DNA of 21,705 nt, taken from DASRSS01 sp035765515. GTDB lineage: Bacteria; Actinomycetota; Actinomycetes; Mycobacteriales; Jatrophihabitantaceae. The stretch is taken from contig DASTXN010000051.1 in NCBI GenBank assembly GCA_035765515.1, forward strand, positions 1 to 21,705, read 5' to 3'. A program made the translations under genes and the position numbers. The notes beneath the pieces are model-generated. The model made no database searches and was not told the DNA's origin. It worked only from the letters and a program-made list of their open reading frames with translations. Positions 14,661 through 21,705 of this stretch are shown piece after piece; the stretch's first letter is position 1, and each line of letters starts with the position of its first letter.

Positions 14661-15755
14661 ATGGCGCAGCAGGACGTCCGCAGTGTCGGCGTCGAGGAGG
14701 AGTTCCTGCTTGTGCGGGGACCCGTCCCGCGCCTGTCGACGCACGGCGAGGACGTCGTCGAACGGGCCTACGAGCTGGACGAGGACGCGCAGTTCGAGCA
14801 CGAGTTCAAGCGGGCGCAGGCCGAGCTGGCCTCGCCGCCCACGCGCTCGCTACCGGATCTGCTCGCCGAACTGCGCCGGCTGCGAGCCGAGATGGCGACC
14901 GCCGCGCGGGCCGCGGGCGAGCGACTCGTCGCGACCGCGAGCAGTCCGCTGCTGGACCGCCCGGCGACGACCGACGACGAGCGGTACCGGCACATGAACG
15001 CGCAGTTCGGGATGCTCGCGCGCGAGCAGCTGACCTGCGGAATGCACGTGCACGTGTCGGTCGAACCGGCCGAAAGCGTCGCCGCGCTCGACGGTGTGCG
15101 GGCGTGGCTGCCGGTGCTCACCGCCCTCAGCGCGAACTCGCCGCTGTACCGCGCGCGGGACACCGGCTATGCCAGCTACCGGACGGTGCTGTGGGGACAG
15201 TGGCCGACAGCCGGCCCGACCGCGACGTTCCGCGACGAGCACGAGTACGACGACCTGGTGCGTGACCTCGTCACGGTCGGCGCGGCAGCGGACGACGGAA
15301 TGATCTACTTCGACGCCCGGCTGTCGCGCAACTACCCGACGATCGAGATCCGCGTCTGCGACGTGTGCGCCCGGGCCGAGGACGGGGTCGTGATCGCGGC
15401 GCTGTGCCGCGCGCTGGTGGAGACGGCGGTCCGGCGCGCGGCCGACGGGTCCGCGCGGCCGCGGCCGGAGCTGCTCCGCGGCGCGTCCTGGCGCGCGGCG
15501 CGCTACGGCATGACGGACGAGCTGGCCGACCTGACCGGTTCATGGGTGCGGCTGCGCCCGGCGTGGGACGTGGCGGAGGCGCTGCTCGAGCACGCGGGTC
15601 CTGCGCTCGACGACGCGGGGGATCGGGCGGTGGTGACGGACGGCTTGCGACGCATCCGTGAACGCGGCACCGGCGCCGAACTGCAGCGCAGCGCGTTCAC
15701 CGAAGGTGGCGTCGCGGCCGCGCTGACCGCGGTTACGGTCACGGCACCGTCCTGA
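14661..15755 (+). CDS. YbdK-family carboxylate-amine ligase (glutamate-cysteine ligase-like, GCS2)
   Basis: A 364-aa ATP-grasp-like ligase of the GCS2 family. YbdK members form gamma-glutamyl-type amide bonds, with weak glutamate-cysteine ligase activity in E. coli, and the true substrates in actinobacteria are often unknown. Conserved sites: SVGVEEEFLLV (8-18, metal-binding acidic cluster), FEHEFKRAQAEL (45-56), CGMHVHVSV (126-134) and YFDARLSRNYPTIEIRVCDV (216-235). Length is normal for YbdK. The start could be GTG at 14655 or ATG at 14661; GGG at 14646-14648 is nearer to the GTG. It is convergent with the molybdopterin oxidoreductase, with only six bases between the stops. No second glutathione, mycothiol or ergothioneine gene is present to fix its pathway. 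Confidence 0.85.
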   Translation: MAQQDVRSVGVEEEFLLVRGPVPRLSTHGEDVVERAYELDEDAQFEHEFKRAQAELASPPTRSLPDLLAELRRLRAEMATAARAAGERLVATASSPLLDRPATTDDERYRHMNAQFGMLAREQLTCGMHVHVSVEPAESVAALDGVRAWLPVLTALSANSPLYRARDTGYASYRTVLWGQWPTAGPTATFRDEHEYDDLVRDLVTVGAAADDGMIYFDARLSRNYPTIEIRVCDVCARAEDGVVIAALCRALVETAVRRAADGSARPRPELLRGASWRAARYGMTDELADLTGSWVRLRPAWDVAEALLEHAGPALDDAGDRAVVTDGLRRIRERGTGAELQRSAFTEGGVAAALTAVTVTAPS

Positions 15756-15758
15756 TCA

Positions 15759-15772
15759 AGGTCAGCTGACCT
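15759..15772. terminator. Perfect 14-bp palindrome at convergent gene ends
   Basis: AGGTCAGCTGACCT is fully self-complementary and includes the stop codon of the molybdopterin oxidoreductase (15762-15764). The ligase stop is at 15753-15755. It may act as a bidirectional terminator, or as a protein-binding site. The only intergenic space here is six bases. Confidence 0.4.
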
Positions 15773-17375
15773 GCACCACGACCGAGTGCCAGCCGGACGC
15801 AGCCGCCGGGTACGGCTCGGCCCGTTTGCTCGACTGCACCTTTCCGTCGCGGTCGATCGCGCGGACCCGGAGCGTCACTGGTCCGTCCCCCTCGACCGTC
15901 CACGGCAGCACCCACTGCACCCAGGTGTCGGTGGACGGCACCTGGCCCAGCCGGGCCGTCTGCCACGGCCCGTCGCCGACCTGCACCTGCACCCCGCCGA
16001 CGCCCACGTGCTGGTGCCACGCGACCCCCGCGATCATGACCCGGGTGCCGCGTCGCAGGCGCGCGAACGGCCGGGGCGTGTCGATGCGCGACTCGAGCTG
16101 GATCGGAGCCTGCTGGACCCAGCCGCGCTGCACCCAGTAGCCGTCGAAATCCGCGAACCGCGTGGCTTGCAGCTCGACGAGCCACTTGGTCGCCGAGACG
16201 TAGCCGTACAGGCCGGGAACCAGCATGCGCACCGGGAAGCCGTGCTCAAGTGGCAGGGGCTCGTCGTTCATGCCCACCGCGAGCATCGCGTCGCGGCCGT
16301 CCATGATCACTGTGGTGGGCGTGCCGATCGTCATGCCGTCGGACGAGCGGCCTACGATCTGGTCGGCGTCCGGGTGCACACCGGCTTCGCGCAGCAGGTC
16401 GGCCAGCGGCGCGCCGAGGAACTTCGCCGTTCCGATGTACGGGCCGCCGACCGGGTCGGACACACAGGTCATCGTGATGTAGCGCTCGATGAGTGGACGG
16501 GCGAGCAGGTCGTCGAACGACAGCGTCAGCTCGTGGTCGACCCGCCCGCCTACGCGTAGCTGCCAGGTCTTCGCGTTCAGCTGGGGAACGGTCAGTGCGG
16601 TGTCCACCCGGTAGAAGTTCCGGTTCGGCGTGATGAACGTGGCGGCGCCCTTGGCCAGGTCGGCATGCGCGGGCAGCGGCGGCGCGGGGGAGGTCGGCTT
16701 CGGCAGGAGCACTGCGGCGCGGGACTGTGCGGCGTCGAAACGTCGGTGCTGCAGCGCGCGTCCGCCGAAGCCCGTCGCCGCGGCGAGCCCTGCCGCGGAG
16801 ACGCCGCCGATCAGGAAGCCGCGTCGTGCGGTCCCGCTCGCCGCCGTGGCTGGCAGGGCCACTCGGCGATCGAACGGTCGGCGGTCGCCGGTGCCGAGCG
16901 TCCGCACCAGCCCGATCAACACCGCGATCGCGCAGAGGGTGCCGAGAATCGTCGGCACGACGTCACCGCCCCGGGCCGCATTCGCGGTCGCTGCGGCGTA
17001 GACGCCGACCGCGCCGAAGAGCACCAGGCCGACGACGCCGACCCACAGCCACCGGAGTGCGAGCACGCCGAGCGCGACGGCCAGCAGCCCGATCACGACG
17101 TAGATGCCGAGCAGCAGCATGTTCTTGTCGTTGCTGCCGAACTGCCGGATCGCGTAGTCCTTGAGCGACTCCGGCGTCAGCAGGATGAACTTGTTGCCGA
17201 CCGCGATGATCGGCGCGGCCGCGGGACGGACGAAGGCGGCGACGAGCTCTCCGATCCCGATCGCGATCCCGGCCGAGACGAGGCCGACCAGCGCACCGAG
17301 CCCCAAGCGCGAACCCGCGCGCGCCAACCGGAACTCCACAGATGACATGGTCCTCGCGATGGTGCGATTGTGCAC
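15762..17375 (-). CDS. Membrane-anchored molybdopterin-dependent oxidoreductase (sulfite oxidase family)
   Basis: A 537-aa protein. Helices at about 25-48, 86-107, 109-131 and 139-159 form an N-terminal membrane part. A twin-arginine-like segment with a further hydrophobic stretch (TARRGFLIGGVSAAGLAAATGF, 182-203) precedes the extracytoplasmic catalytic part. The Moco domain holds FYRVDTALTVPQLNAKTWQLRVGG (254-277) and TMTCVSDPVGG (301-311), where C304 is the expected molybdenum ligand. It continues through LEHGFPVRMLVPGLYGYVSATKWLVELQ (376-403). A C-terminal Ig-like dimerisation domain (about 425-537) ends at HSVVVQVS. The substrate is unknown; sulfite, sulfoxides or protein methionine sulfoxide are possible. 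The GTG at 17375 is chosen because AGAGGA lies five bases upstream. It is divergent from the HtrA-like gene. Confidence 0.9.
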   Translation of the reverse strand: MHNRTIARTMSSVEFRLARAGSRLGLGALVGLVSAGIAIGIGELVAAFVRPAAAPIIAVGNKFILLTPESLKDYAIRQFGSNDKNMLLLGIYVVIGLLAVALGVLALRWLWVGVVGLVLFGAVGVYAAATANAARGGDVVPTILGTLCAIAVLIGLVRTLGTGDRRPFDRRVALPATAASGTARRGFLIGGVSAAGLAAATGFGGRALQHRRFDAAQSRAAVLLPKPTSPAPPLPAHADLAKGAATFITPNRNFYRVDTALTVPQLNAKTWQLRVGGRVDHELTLSFDDLLARPLIERYITMTCVSDPVGGPYIGTAKFLGAPLADLLREAGVHPDADQIVGRSSDGMTIGTPTTVIMDGRDAMLAVGMNDEPLPLEHGFPVRMLVPGLYGYVSATKWLVELQATRFADFDGYWVQRGWVQQAPIQLESRIDTPRPFARLRRGTRVMIAGVAWHQHVGVGGVQVQVGDGPWQTARLGQVPSTDTWVQWVLPWTVEGDGPVTLRVRAIDRDGKVQSSKRAEPYPAAASGWHSVVVQVS

Positions 17376-17380
17376 GACGT

Positions 17381-17386
17381 TCCTCT
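17381..17386 (-). promoter_or_regulatory. Ribosome-binding site deciding the molybdopterin oxidoreductase start
   Basis: On the minus strand this reads AGAGGA, five bases before the GTG at 17375. It favours that codon over the ATG nine codons downstream (17348), although a GAGG also precedes the latter closely. Confidence 0.65.
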
Positions 17387-17463
17387 TGGGTCAGCCGGGT
17401 TGGCGGTGTCGACTAGGTATTCGCGGCGCGAGGGTTCCTCGGTTTCACACATGAAGCTGCGGG

Positions 17464-17469
17464 TATAGG
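17464..17469 (+). promoter_or_regulatory. Candidate -10 element of the HtrA-like gene
   Basis: TATAGG ends six bases before the GTG at 17476, so the predicted transcript would begin at the start codon. The last base is off the TANNNT consensus. There is no Shine-Dalgarno (the spacer is CACTGC). TTCACA at 17444-17449 is -35-like but only 14 bases away. Confidence 0.35.
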
Positions 17470-17475
17470 CACTGC

Positions 17476-18576
17476 GTGACCTGTGTACGCCGCCCGCTGT
17501 CATTGCTAGCCCTGCCCGTTGCGTTCGCCGCCACGCTCGCGTTGTCCGCATGCACGAGCAGCGGGCCGTCCGGAGGTACCGGCTCGCCGGCCGCCGCCGC
17601 GCAGTCGACGAGACCGTCGCCGGCCGCGAGTCCGTCCGTGGGCGGGCCGGCCGGTTCGTTGCAGGCGCAGTACGAGTCCGTGATCGGCAGGGTGCTGCCG
17701 TCCATCGTGGAGATCACGACCAAGGTCGGGCTCGGCTCGGGCATCGTCTACGACTCGGCGGGCGACATCGTCACGAACGATCACGTCGTCGGCGACGCGA
17801 AGACCTTCCAGGTGCGCTTCTCCGACAGCGCGTCACCGGTCAAGGCGACGCTCGTCGGGACATTCCCACCTGACGACCTTGCGGTGATCAACGTCGCCGG
17901 CGTCTCGCACCTGGACCCAGCGACGTTCGCGGATTCCAGCAAGGTCAAGGTCGGCGAGATCGTGCTGGCGATGGGTAACCCGCTTGGCCTCGCCAGCAGC
18001 GTCACCGACGGCATCGTCTCTGCGGTCGGCCGCACCCTCACGGAGCCGACGTCCCCCGACTCGCCCGGCGCGACCCTGCCCGACTCGATCCAGACGTCGG
18101 CGGCAATCAACCCGGGCAACAGCGGTGGCGCCCTGGTCGACCTGCGCGGCGAGGTGATCGGCATCCCCACCCTGGCGGCGACGTCCCAGCAGGAAGGCGG
18201 CGCGGCGCCTGGCATCGGCTTCGCAATTCCGTCCAACACGGTGCACGCGATCGCCAGCCAGCTCGTCAAGAGCGGACGGGTCACCCGCTCCGGACGCGCC
18301 GCGCTCGGCGTGGGCGTCGCCACGGTCACCGGGCCGTCCGGCACGGGTGCCGGCGCGGGCGTGGAGACGGTTGTGCCGGGCGGTCCCGCCGACGACGCGG
18401 GCATCCGTCCGGGCGACGTGATCGTGAAGCTCGGCAAGACCCGGGTGACCAGCACCCAGGTGCTGTCCGCTCTCCTCGCCGGGATGAAGGTGGGCCAGCA
18501 CGTATCGGTCACGATCGTGCGCTCGGGCGCCACCCACACCGTGCAGGTGACTCTGGGCCAATTGCAGTCGAGCTGA
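17476..18576 (+). CDS. Secreted lipoprotein HtrA/DegP-like serine protease with PDZ domain
   Basis: A 366-aa S1C-family protease for extracytoplasmic protein quality control. The N-terminal signal ends in a lipobox, LSAC, with lipidated C26. A Ser/Pro/Ala linker (27-60) leads to the trypsin-like domain. The triad is H103 in IVTNDHVV, D134 in FPPDDLAVINV and S216 in NPGNSGGAL. The helper segment VLAMGNPLGLASSVTDGIVSAVGR (163-186) is typical. A PDZ domain follows (about 275-363), with VVPGGPADDAGIRPGDVIVKLGKTRV for peptide binding. Membrane attachment by a lipid, not a helix, differs from many actinobacterial HtrA proteins. The GTG start at 17476 gives the full signal peptide; the TATAGG just upstream suggests a leaderless mRNA. 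It is divergent from the molybdopterin oxidoreductase. The next gene follows after 91 bases with no terminator that I can see. Confidence 0.9.
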   Translation: MTCVRRPLSLLALPVAFAATLALSACTSSGPSGGTGSPAAAAQSTRPSPAASPSVGGPAGSLQAQYESVIGRVLPSIVEITTKVGLGSGIVYDSAGDIVTNDHVVGDAKTFQVRFSDSASPVKATLVGTFPPDDLAVINVAGVSHLDPATFADSSKVKVGEIVLAMGNPLGLASSVTDGIVSAVGRTLTEPTSPDSPGATLPDSIQTSAAINPGNSGGALVDLRGEVIGIPTLAATSQQEGGAAPGIGFAIPSNTVHAIASQLVKSGRVTRSGRAALGVGVATVTGPSGTGAGAGVETVVPGGPADDAGIRPGDVIVKLGKTRVTSTQVLSALLAGMKVGQHVSVTIVRSGATHTVQVTLGQLQSS

Positions 18577-18657
18577 CACCCGACGGAACCGATACCGGCA
18601 CTCCGCGCGAAGGGAGGTGGAAGGGTTGTCCGCAAAGGGACGGCGCACCGGGCGTTC

Positions 18658-18662
18658 GGAGG
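18658..18662 (+). promoter_or_regulatory. Ribosome-binding site deciding the FAD oxidoreductase start
   Basis: GGAGG lies five bases before the GTG at 18668. A second purine-rich stretch, GGGAGG at 18612-18617, could serve a TTG at 18626. The downstream start is preferred because it places the FAD-binding motif near the N-terminus. Confidence 0.6.
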
Positions 18663-18667
18663 TGTCG

Positions 18668-19939
18668 GTGAGTCGCTGTGACCGCCGCAAGGTTGCTGTC
18701 GTGGGCAGCGGCGTGGCCGGCTTGACCGCCGCATACGTGTTGCAACGCGAGGCGGACGTGACGCTGTTCGAGGCCGCTGACCGGTTGGGCGGCCACGCCG
18801 ACACCCACGATGTCGTCGCGCCGGACGGACAGCTGCTCGCCGTCGACACCGGTTTTATCGTGCACAACCGCCGGACCTACCCGACGCTGCTGCGGCTGTT
18901 CGCTGAGCTGGGTGTGCAGACGCAGGAGTCGGACATGAGCATGTCGATCTCGTGCGCAGGCTGCGGCCTCGAGTACGCCGGCGGGCGCGGCCTGTCCGGG
19001 CTGCTGCCCTCGGCACGGACGGCGACCAGTCCGCGGTACCTATGCATGCTGACCGAAATCGTCCGCTTCCATCGCCGGGCGCGCGCGTTGCTGGACACCG
19101 ACGACGACGCGCTGACGCTGCGGGAGTTCCTCGCCGCCGGCAGCTTCACCCCCTATTTCGTCGCGCATTTCATGACTCCGCTGATCGCTGCGGTGTGGTC
19201 GACCGCGCCGACGCGCACCGGTGACTACCCGGCCCGTTACCTGTTCACGTTCCTGGCCAACCACGGCATGCTCACGGTGACGGGCGCGCCGACGTGGTAC
19301 ACGGTGGTCGGCGGGTCGGCGCGGTATGTCGAGCGCGCCGCCAAGGGGCTGACGGCGGTGCACACGGCGACGCCGATCCGCGCGATCACGCGCACGTCCG
19401 CCGGCGTCGAGATCCGCGACGAGTGCGACGTCGTGCAGGGCTACGACTCGGTGGTGATCGCCACGCACCCGGACCAGGCGCTGCGGATGATCACTTCGCC
19501 AACCCTCGCGCAGCGCGAGGTACTCGGCGCGATCGGGTACACCGTCAATCCGACCCTGCTGCACACCGACGCGGCGGTGCTGCCGCGCTCGCGGCGCGCG
19601 CAGGCGTCCTGGAACTACGCGCTGCCGGCCTGCGACGCGGCGCCGACGAGCGTGCAGTTGAGCTACAACATGAACCGGCTGCAGCGGCTGGACGTTCGGG
19701 GTGAGACGTACGTGGTCACGCTGAACGGCACCGAGCGCGTCGACCCCGATCGGGTGCTCGCGCGGATGGTCTACGAGCACCCCGTCTACACGAGTGCGTC
19801 GGTGGCCGCCCAGGATCGGCTGCCGGGCCTCAACGACGGGGTCTTCGCGTTCGCCGGCGCGTACCACGGTTGGGGATTCCACGAGGACGGCGCCCGATCG
19901 GGCGTCGCGGCCGCGGAGAGCCTCGGGGTGAGGTGGTGA
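18668..19939 (+). CDS. FAD-dependent amine-oxidase-family oxidoreductase (Rv0449c-like)
   Basis: A 423-aa flavoprotein of the amine oxidase / NAD(P)-binding Rossmann group. The dinucleotide motif VAVVGSGVAGLTAAYVLQREADVTLFEA (9-36) is followed by the RLGGHADT segment, VDTGFIVHNRRTYP (59-72), and near the C-terminus by FAFAGAYHGWGFHEDGARSG, which closes the FAD site. The same protein precedes DUF1365 in many bacteria, and in M. tuberculosis (Rv0449c) it lies in a cluster with UfaA1. This suggests work on fatty acyl chains, but the reaction is not established. The start at GTG 18668 is set by GGAGG five bases upstream; longer starts at 18617 or 18626 are possible. The stop overlaps the GTG of the next gene (GTGA, 19936-19939), so the two are coupled. 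Confidence 0.85.
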   Translation: MSRCDRRKVAVVGSGVAGLTAAYVLQREADVTLFEAADRLGGHADTHDVVAPDGQLLAVDTGFIVHNRRTYPTLLRLFAELGVQTQESDMSMSISCAGCGLEYAGGRGLSGLLPSARTATSPRYLCMLTEIVRFHRRARALLDTDDDALTLREFLAAGSFTPYFVAHFMTPLIAAVWSTAPTRTGDYPARYLFTFLANHGMLTVTGAPTWYTVVGGSARYVERAAKGLTAVHTATPIRAITRTSAGVEIRDECDVVQGYDSVVIATHPDQALRMITSPTLAQREVLGAIGYTVNPTLLHTDAAVLPRSRRAQASWNYALPACDAAPTSVQLSYNMNRLQRLDVRGETYVVTLNGTERVDPDRVLARMVYEHPVYTSASVAAQDRLPGLNDGVFAFAGAYHGWGFHEDGARSGVAAAESLGVRW

Positions 19940-20661
19940 TCGCGCGCCTGTTCGACGTCGAGGTTTCGCACGTGCGCGCTGCGCCCGTGCGGCACGAGGT
20001 CGGGCATCGCAGCACGATGTGGTTCGTCGACCTGGACGACCTGCCGCGACTACCGCGCGGGATGCGCTGGCTGGCGCGGTTCGAGTCACGTGATCACCTC
20101 GGTGCCCCGGACCGCCCGCTGCGCGCGAACCTCGACGCCTACCTCGCCGCGAACGGGATGGACCTGCAAGGGGGACGGATCACCATGCTGGCCAACGCGC
20201 GCAGTGCCGGGTACGTGTTCAATCCGCTGAGCCTGTTCTGGTGCCACGGACCGTCCGGAGAGCTGCACTGCGTCGTCGCCGAGGTACACAACACCTACGG
20301 GCAGCGGCACCGGTACCTGTTGCACACCGACGACGCGGGGCGCGCGGAGGCCGAGAAGCAGTTCTACGTGTCGCCGTTCTATCCGGTCGACGGGTACTAC
20401 CGGATGAGCGTTCCCGAGCCGACCGACCGGCTCGCGCTGACGATCACGCTGCACCGGCAGGGTGATCGGCGCTTCGTCGCGTCCGTGCGGGGCATTGGCC
20501 GTGCCGCGACGCCGGCAGCCGTCTTCGCGTCCGCGTTCCGGCGCCCGCTGCAGACGTGGCGGGTGCGAGCTGCGATCACCCGGCACGGGATTGCCCTGTG
20601 GCGTAAGGGAGTGCCAATCCAGCCACGTCCGGGTTGCGTCGCGGAGCGCAGGGCCGGATGA
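19936..20661 (+). CDS. DUF1365 family protein (Rv0448c-like)
   Basis: A 241-aa protein of unknown biochemical function. DUF1365 hallmarks are visible: an N-terminal VSHVRAAPVRHEVGHRSTMWFVDLDDLP (13-40), then YVFNPLSLFWCHG, VVAEVHNTYGQRHRYLL and the KQFYVSPFYPVDGYYRMSV segment. Members occur beside FAD amine oxidases and cyclopropane-fatty-acid-synthase-like methyltransferases and are thought to take part in membrane lipid modification; the activity is undetermined. The GTG at 19936 overlaps the upstream stop, with GGGG seven bases before it. Its stop (20659-20661) overlaps the ATG of the DUF1295 gene. The expected methyltransferase between the two is missing. Confidence 0.88.
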   Translation: MIARLFDVEVSHVRAAPVRHEVGHRSTMWFVDLDDLPRLPRGMRWLARFESRDHLGAPDRPLRANLDAYLAANGMDLQGGRITMLANARSAGYVFNPLSLFWCHGPSGELHCVVAEVHNTYGQRHRYLLHTDDAGRAEAEKQFYVSPFYPVDGYYRMSVPEPTDRLALTITLHRQGDRRFVASVRGIGRAATPAAVFASAFRRPLQTWRVRAAITRHGIALWRKGVPIQPRPGCVAERRAG

Positions 20662-21494
20662 GCGGGTTCCCCGCCGGCGCTTTCGTCGCGTCTCTGCCGT
20701 GGGTCGCCGGAGCCGCGGCACTCGTGCTCGCGGTGACCTTCGTCGTCGCGAAGATCGCCGGCAAGCACAGCGTGATCGACTCGGCGTGGGGCGTGCTGTT
20801 CGTCGCGATGGCCGTCGCTGCGTTCGTCCGCTCCGACGGTCATGGCGACCCGCTGCGGCGCTGGCTGCTGCTCGCCCTGACCGCCGTCTGGGGGTTGCGG
20901 CTGGCTGTCCACATCGGCCGGCGCACGATCGGCAAGCCCGAAGACCCGCGCTACGAACAGCTGCTGGCCAAGGGCGAGAAGCACCCGGACCTGTACGCGA
21001 TCGTGGTCGTGTACTTGTTGCAGGGCGCGCTCGCGTTCGTCGTCGTCGCGCCCGTGCTGGTCGGGGAGTACGTCCGCGGCGGCGTCTGGCCGCTCGTCTG
21101 GGTGGGCGTCGCGCTGTGGTGCGTCGGCGTGTTCTTCGAGGCGGTCGGCGATCTGCAGATGGAGCGGTTCCGCGCCGATCCCGCGCACCGCGGCGAGATC
21201 ATGGACCGCGGCCTGTGGCGGTATACCCGGCACCCGAACTACTTCGGCGACGCGTGCGTGTGGTGGGGGATCTTCCTCGTCGCAGCGTCGGGCTGGCCCG
21301 GCGTGCTGAGCGTGATCGGACCGGCCGTGATGACGCTGCTGCTCACTGCCGGTTCCGGGGTGCGGATCATGGAGCGGCACATGAGCGGTCGCCCCGGCTG
21401 GGACGAATACGTCGCGCGCACCAGCAAGTTCGTCCCGCGGCCGCCGCTACTTCGTCCGTCCGCGCACCCGGCCCGCCACCGCACCGCTCGCTGA
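20658..21494 (+). CDS. DUF1295 membrane protein (steroid 5-alpha-reductase-like, Rv0446c-like)
   Basis: A 278-aa integral membrane protein with about six or seven hydrophobic helices (for example 15-33, 42-57, 70-84, 113-133, 141-161, 198-210, 214-231). The conserved cytosolic-face signature GLWRYTRHPNYFGDACVWWG (185-204) is shared by DUF1295, steroid 5-alpha reductases and isoprenylcysteine methyltransferases, where it helps bind NADPH or another cofactor. Enzymatic reduction of a lipid double bond is plausible but unproven. HSVIDSAWG (37-45) is also typical. The start ATG (20658) overlaps the DUF1365 stop (ATGA). Three bases separate its stop from that of the convergent Rieske gene. Confidence 0.88.
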   Translation: MSGFPAGAFVASLPWVAGAAALVLAVTFVVAKIAGKHSVIDSAWGVLFVAMAVAAFVRSDGHGDPLRRWLLLALTAVWGLRLAVHIGRRTIGKPEDPRYEQLLAKGEKHPDLYAIVVVYLLQGALAFVVVAPVLVGEYVRGGVWPLVWVGVALWCVGVFFEAVGDLQMERFRADPAHRGEIMDRGLWRYTRHPNYFGDACVWWGIFLVAASGWPGVLSVIGPAVMTLLLTAGSGVRIMERHMSGRPGWDEYVARTSKFVPRPPLLRPSAHPARHRTAR

Positions 21495-21502
21495 CGCTCA
21501 GC
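21490..21502. terminator. Short palindrome spanning two convergent stop codons
   Basis: GCTGA (21490-21494) and TCAGC (21498-21502) are perfect arms around CGC. The DUF1295 stop (TGA 21492-21494) and the Rieske stop (21498-21500 on the other strand) are the ends of the two arms. It is short and may be coincidental. Confidence 0.3.
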
Positions 21503-21705
21503 CGGTGACGACCTCGCCGTCGACGACTTCGACGGGCACCGGGCTCAGTGCACGTGGTGCCGGACCGTGGATGACCTTCCCGGTGACGGCGTCGTAGACC
21601 GACCCGTGACACGGGCAGTGCAGCTGCTTGCCTGCTGGCTTTACCGTGCAGCCCATGTGCGTGCAGATCGCGCTGAAGCAGGCAGCCGTTGTGTTGCTCG
21701 GTCGG
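21498..21705 (-). CDS. Rieske [2Fe-2S] protein, C-terminal part (cut by window edge)
   Basis: Partial: 68 codons and the stop are visible, and the gene continues beyond the right edge. Translated on the minus strand it contains CTHMGC and CPCHGS, the two Cys-His loops that ligate a Rieske cluster, followed by VYDAVTGKVIHGPAPRALSPVPVEVVDGEVVTG to the stop. An ordinary short tail after the second box suggests a small electron-transfer Rieske protein or domain, not a large oxygenase. Its N-terminus, any Tat or lipoprotein signal and its partners are outside the window. It is convergent with the DUF1295 gene, and its relation to that cluster is unknown. Confidence 0.9.
   Translation of the reverse strand, partial: RPSNTTAACFSAICTHMGCTVKPAGKQLHCPCHGSVYDAVTGKVIHGPAPRALSPVPVEVVDGEVVTG

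Noticed and set aside
17433..17438. GGAACC on the - strand as an ECF-sigma -35 box for the molybdopterin oxidoreductase
   Set aside because: No matching -10 element (CGTT/GTC-type) at the normal spacing; a single hexamer is weak evidence.

Overview
The window is high-GC DNA with heavy use of GTG and TTG starts. Gene families and gene order point to an actinobacterium. From memory, the central block matches the Mycobacterium tuberculosis order fum (Rv1098c), glpX (Rv1099c), xseB (Rv1107c), xseA (Rv1108c), Rv1109c, ispH/lytB2 (Rv1110), Rv1111c, ychF (Rv1112). A right-hand cluster matches Rv0449c-Rv0448c-Rv0446c. The organism is not a Mycobacterium I recognise, and I cannot name the genus.

Region 1 (1-4760, + strand) is the most unusual part. 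It is a tight five-gene unit: two paralogous TasA/camelysin-like secreted proteins, a SipW-type (Ser/His) signal peptidase, a secreted protein with seven RTX nonapeptides that carries the same SipW-type signal, and a TasA-like protein with an LASTG cell-wall anchor. The last four genes overlap and are probably translationally coupled. A strong hairpin separates the first two. I read it as a candidate surface-fibre system with its own protease, a calcium-binding accessory and a wall anchor. The assembly role is inferred.

Region 2 (4832-9663, - strand) runs from an Rv1109c-like protein through xseA, xseB, glpX and a YbjQ-family protein to fumC. It is close-packed and mostly housekeeping: exonuclease VII, class II fructose bisphosphatase and fumarase. 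Divergent from it, ispH (non-mevalonate isoprenoid pathway) lies on the + strand. It faces a DUF6542-like membrane protein that follows rmuC on the - strand. ychF is divergent from rmuC, with a 19-bp direct repeat between them.

Region 3 (13752-14126) is a 375-bp non-coding stretch between convergent genes. It holds two elaborate nested palindromic elements of one sequence family, which look like a dispersed intergenic repeat.

Region 4 (14127-21705) carries a flavin-reductase-like FMN-binding protein divergent from a YbdK-family carboxylate-amine ligase, then a membrane-anchored molybdopterin oxidoreductase divergent from a lipoprotein HtrA-like protease. After these come a three-gene unit (FAD amine oxidase, DUF1365, DUF1295) and the 3' end of a Rieske protein on the - strand. 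The three-gene unit resembles the mycobacterial ufaA1 neighbourhood but lacks the cyclopropane-synthase-like methyltransferase.

Two signals recur. Several genes lack a Shine-Dalgarno and have a -10-like hexamer 6-8 nt before the start codon, suggesting leaderless transcripts. Convergent gene pairs end in perfect inverted repeats, several with stop codons inside the arms. No tRNA, rRNA, CRISPR array, insertion sequence or origin was seen.
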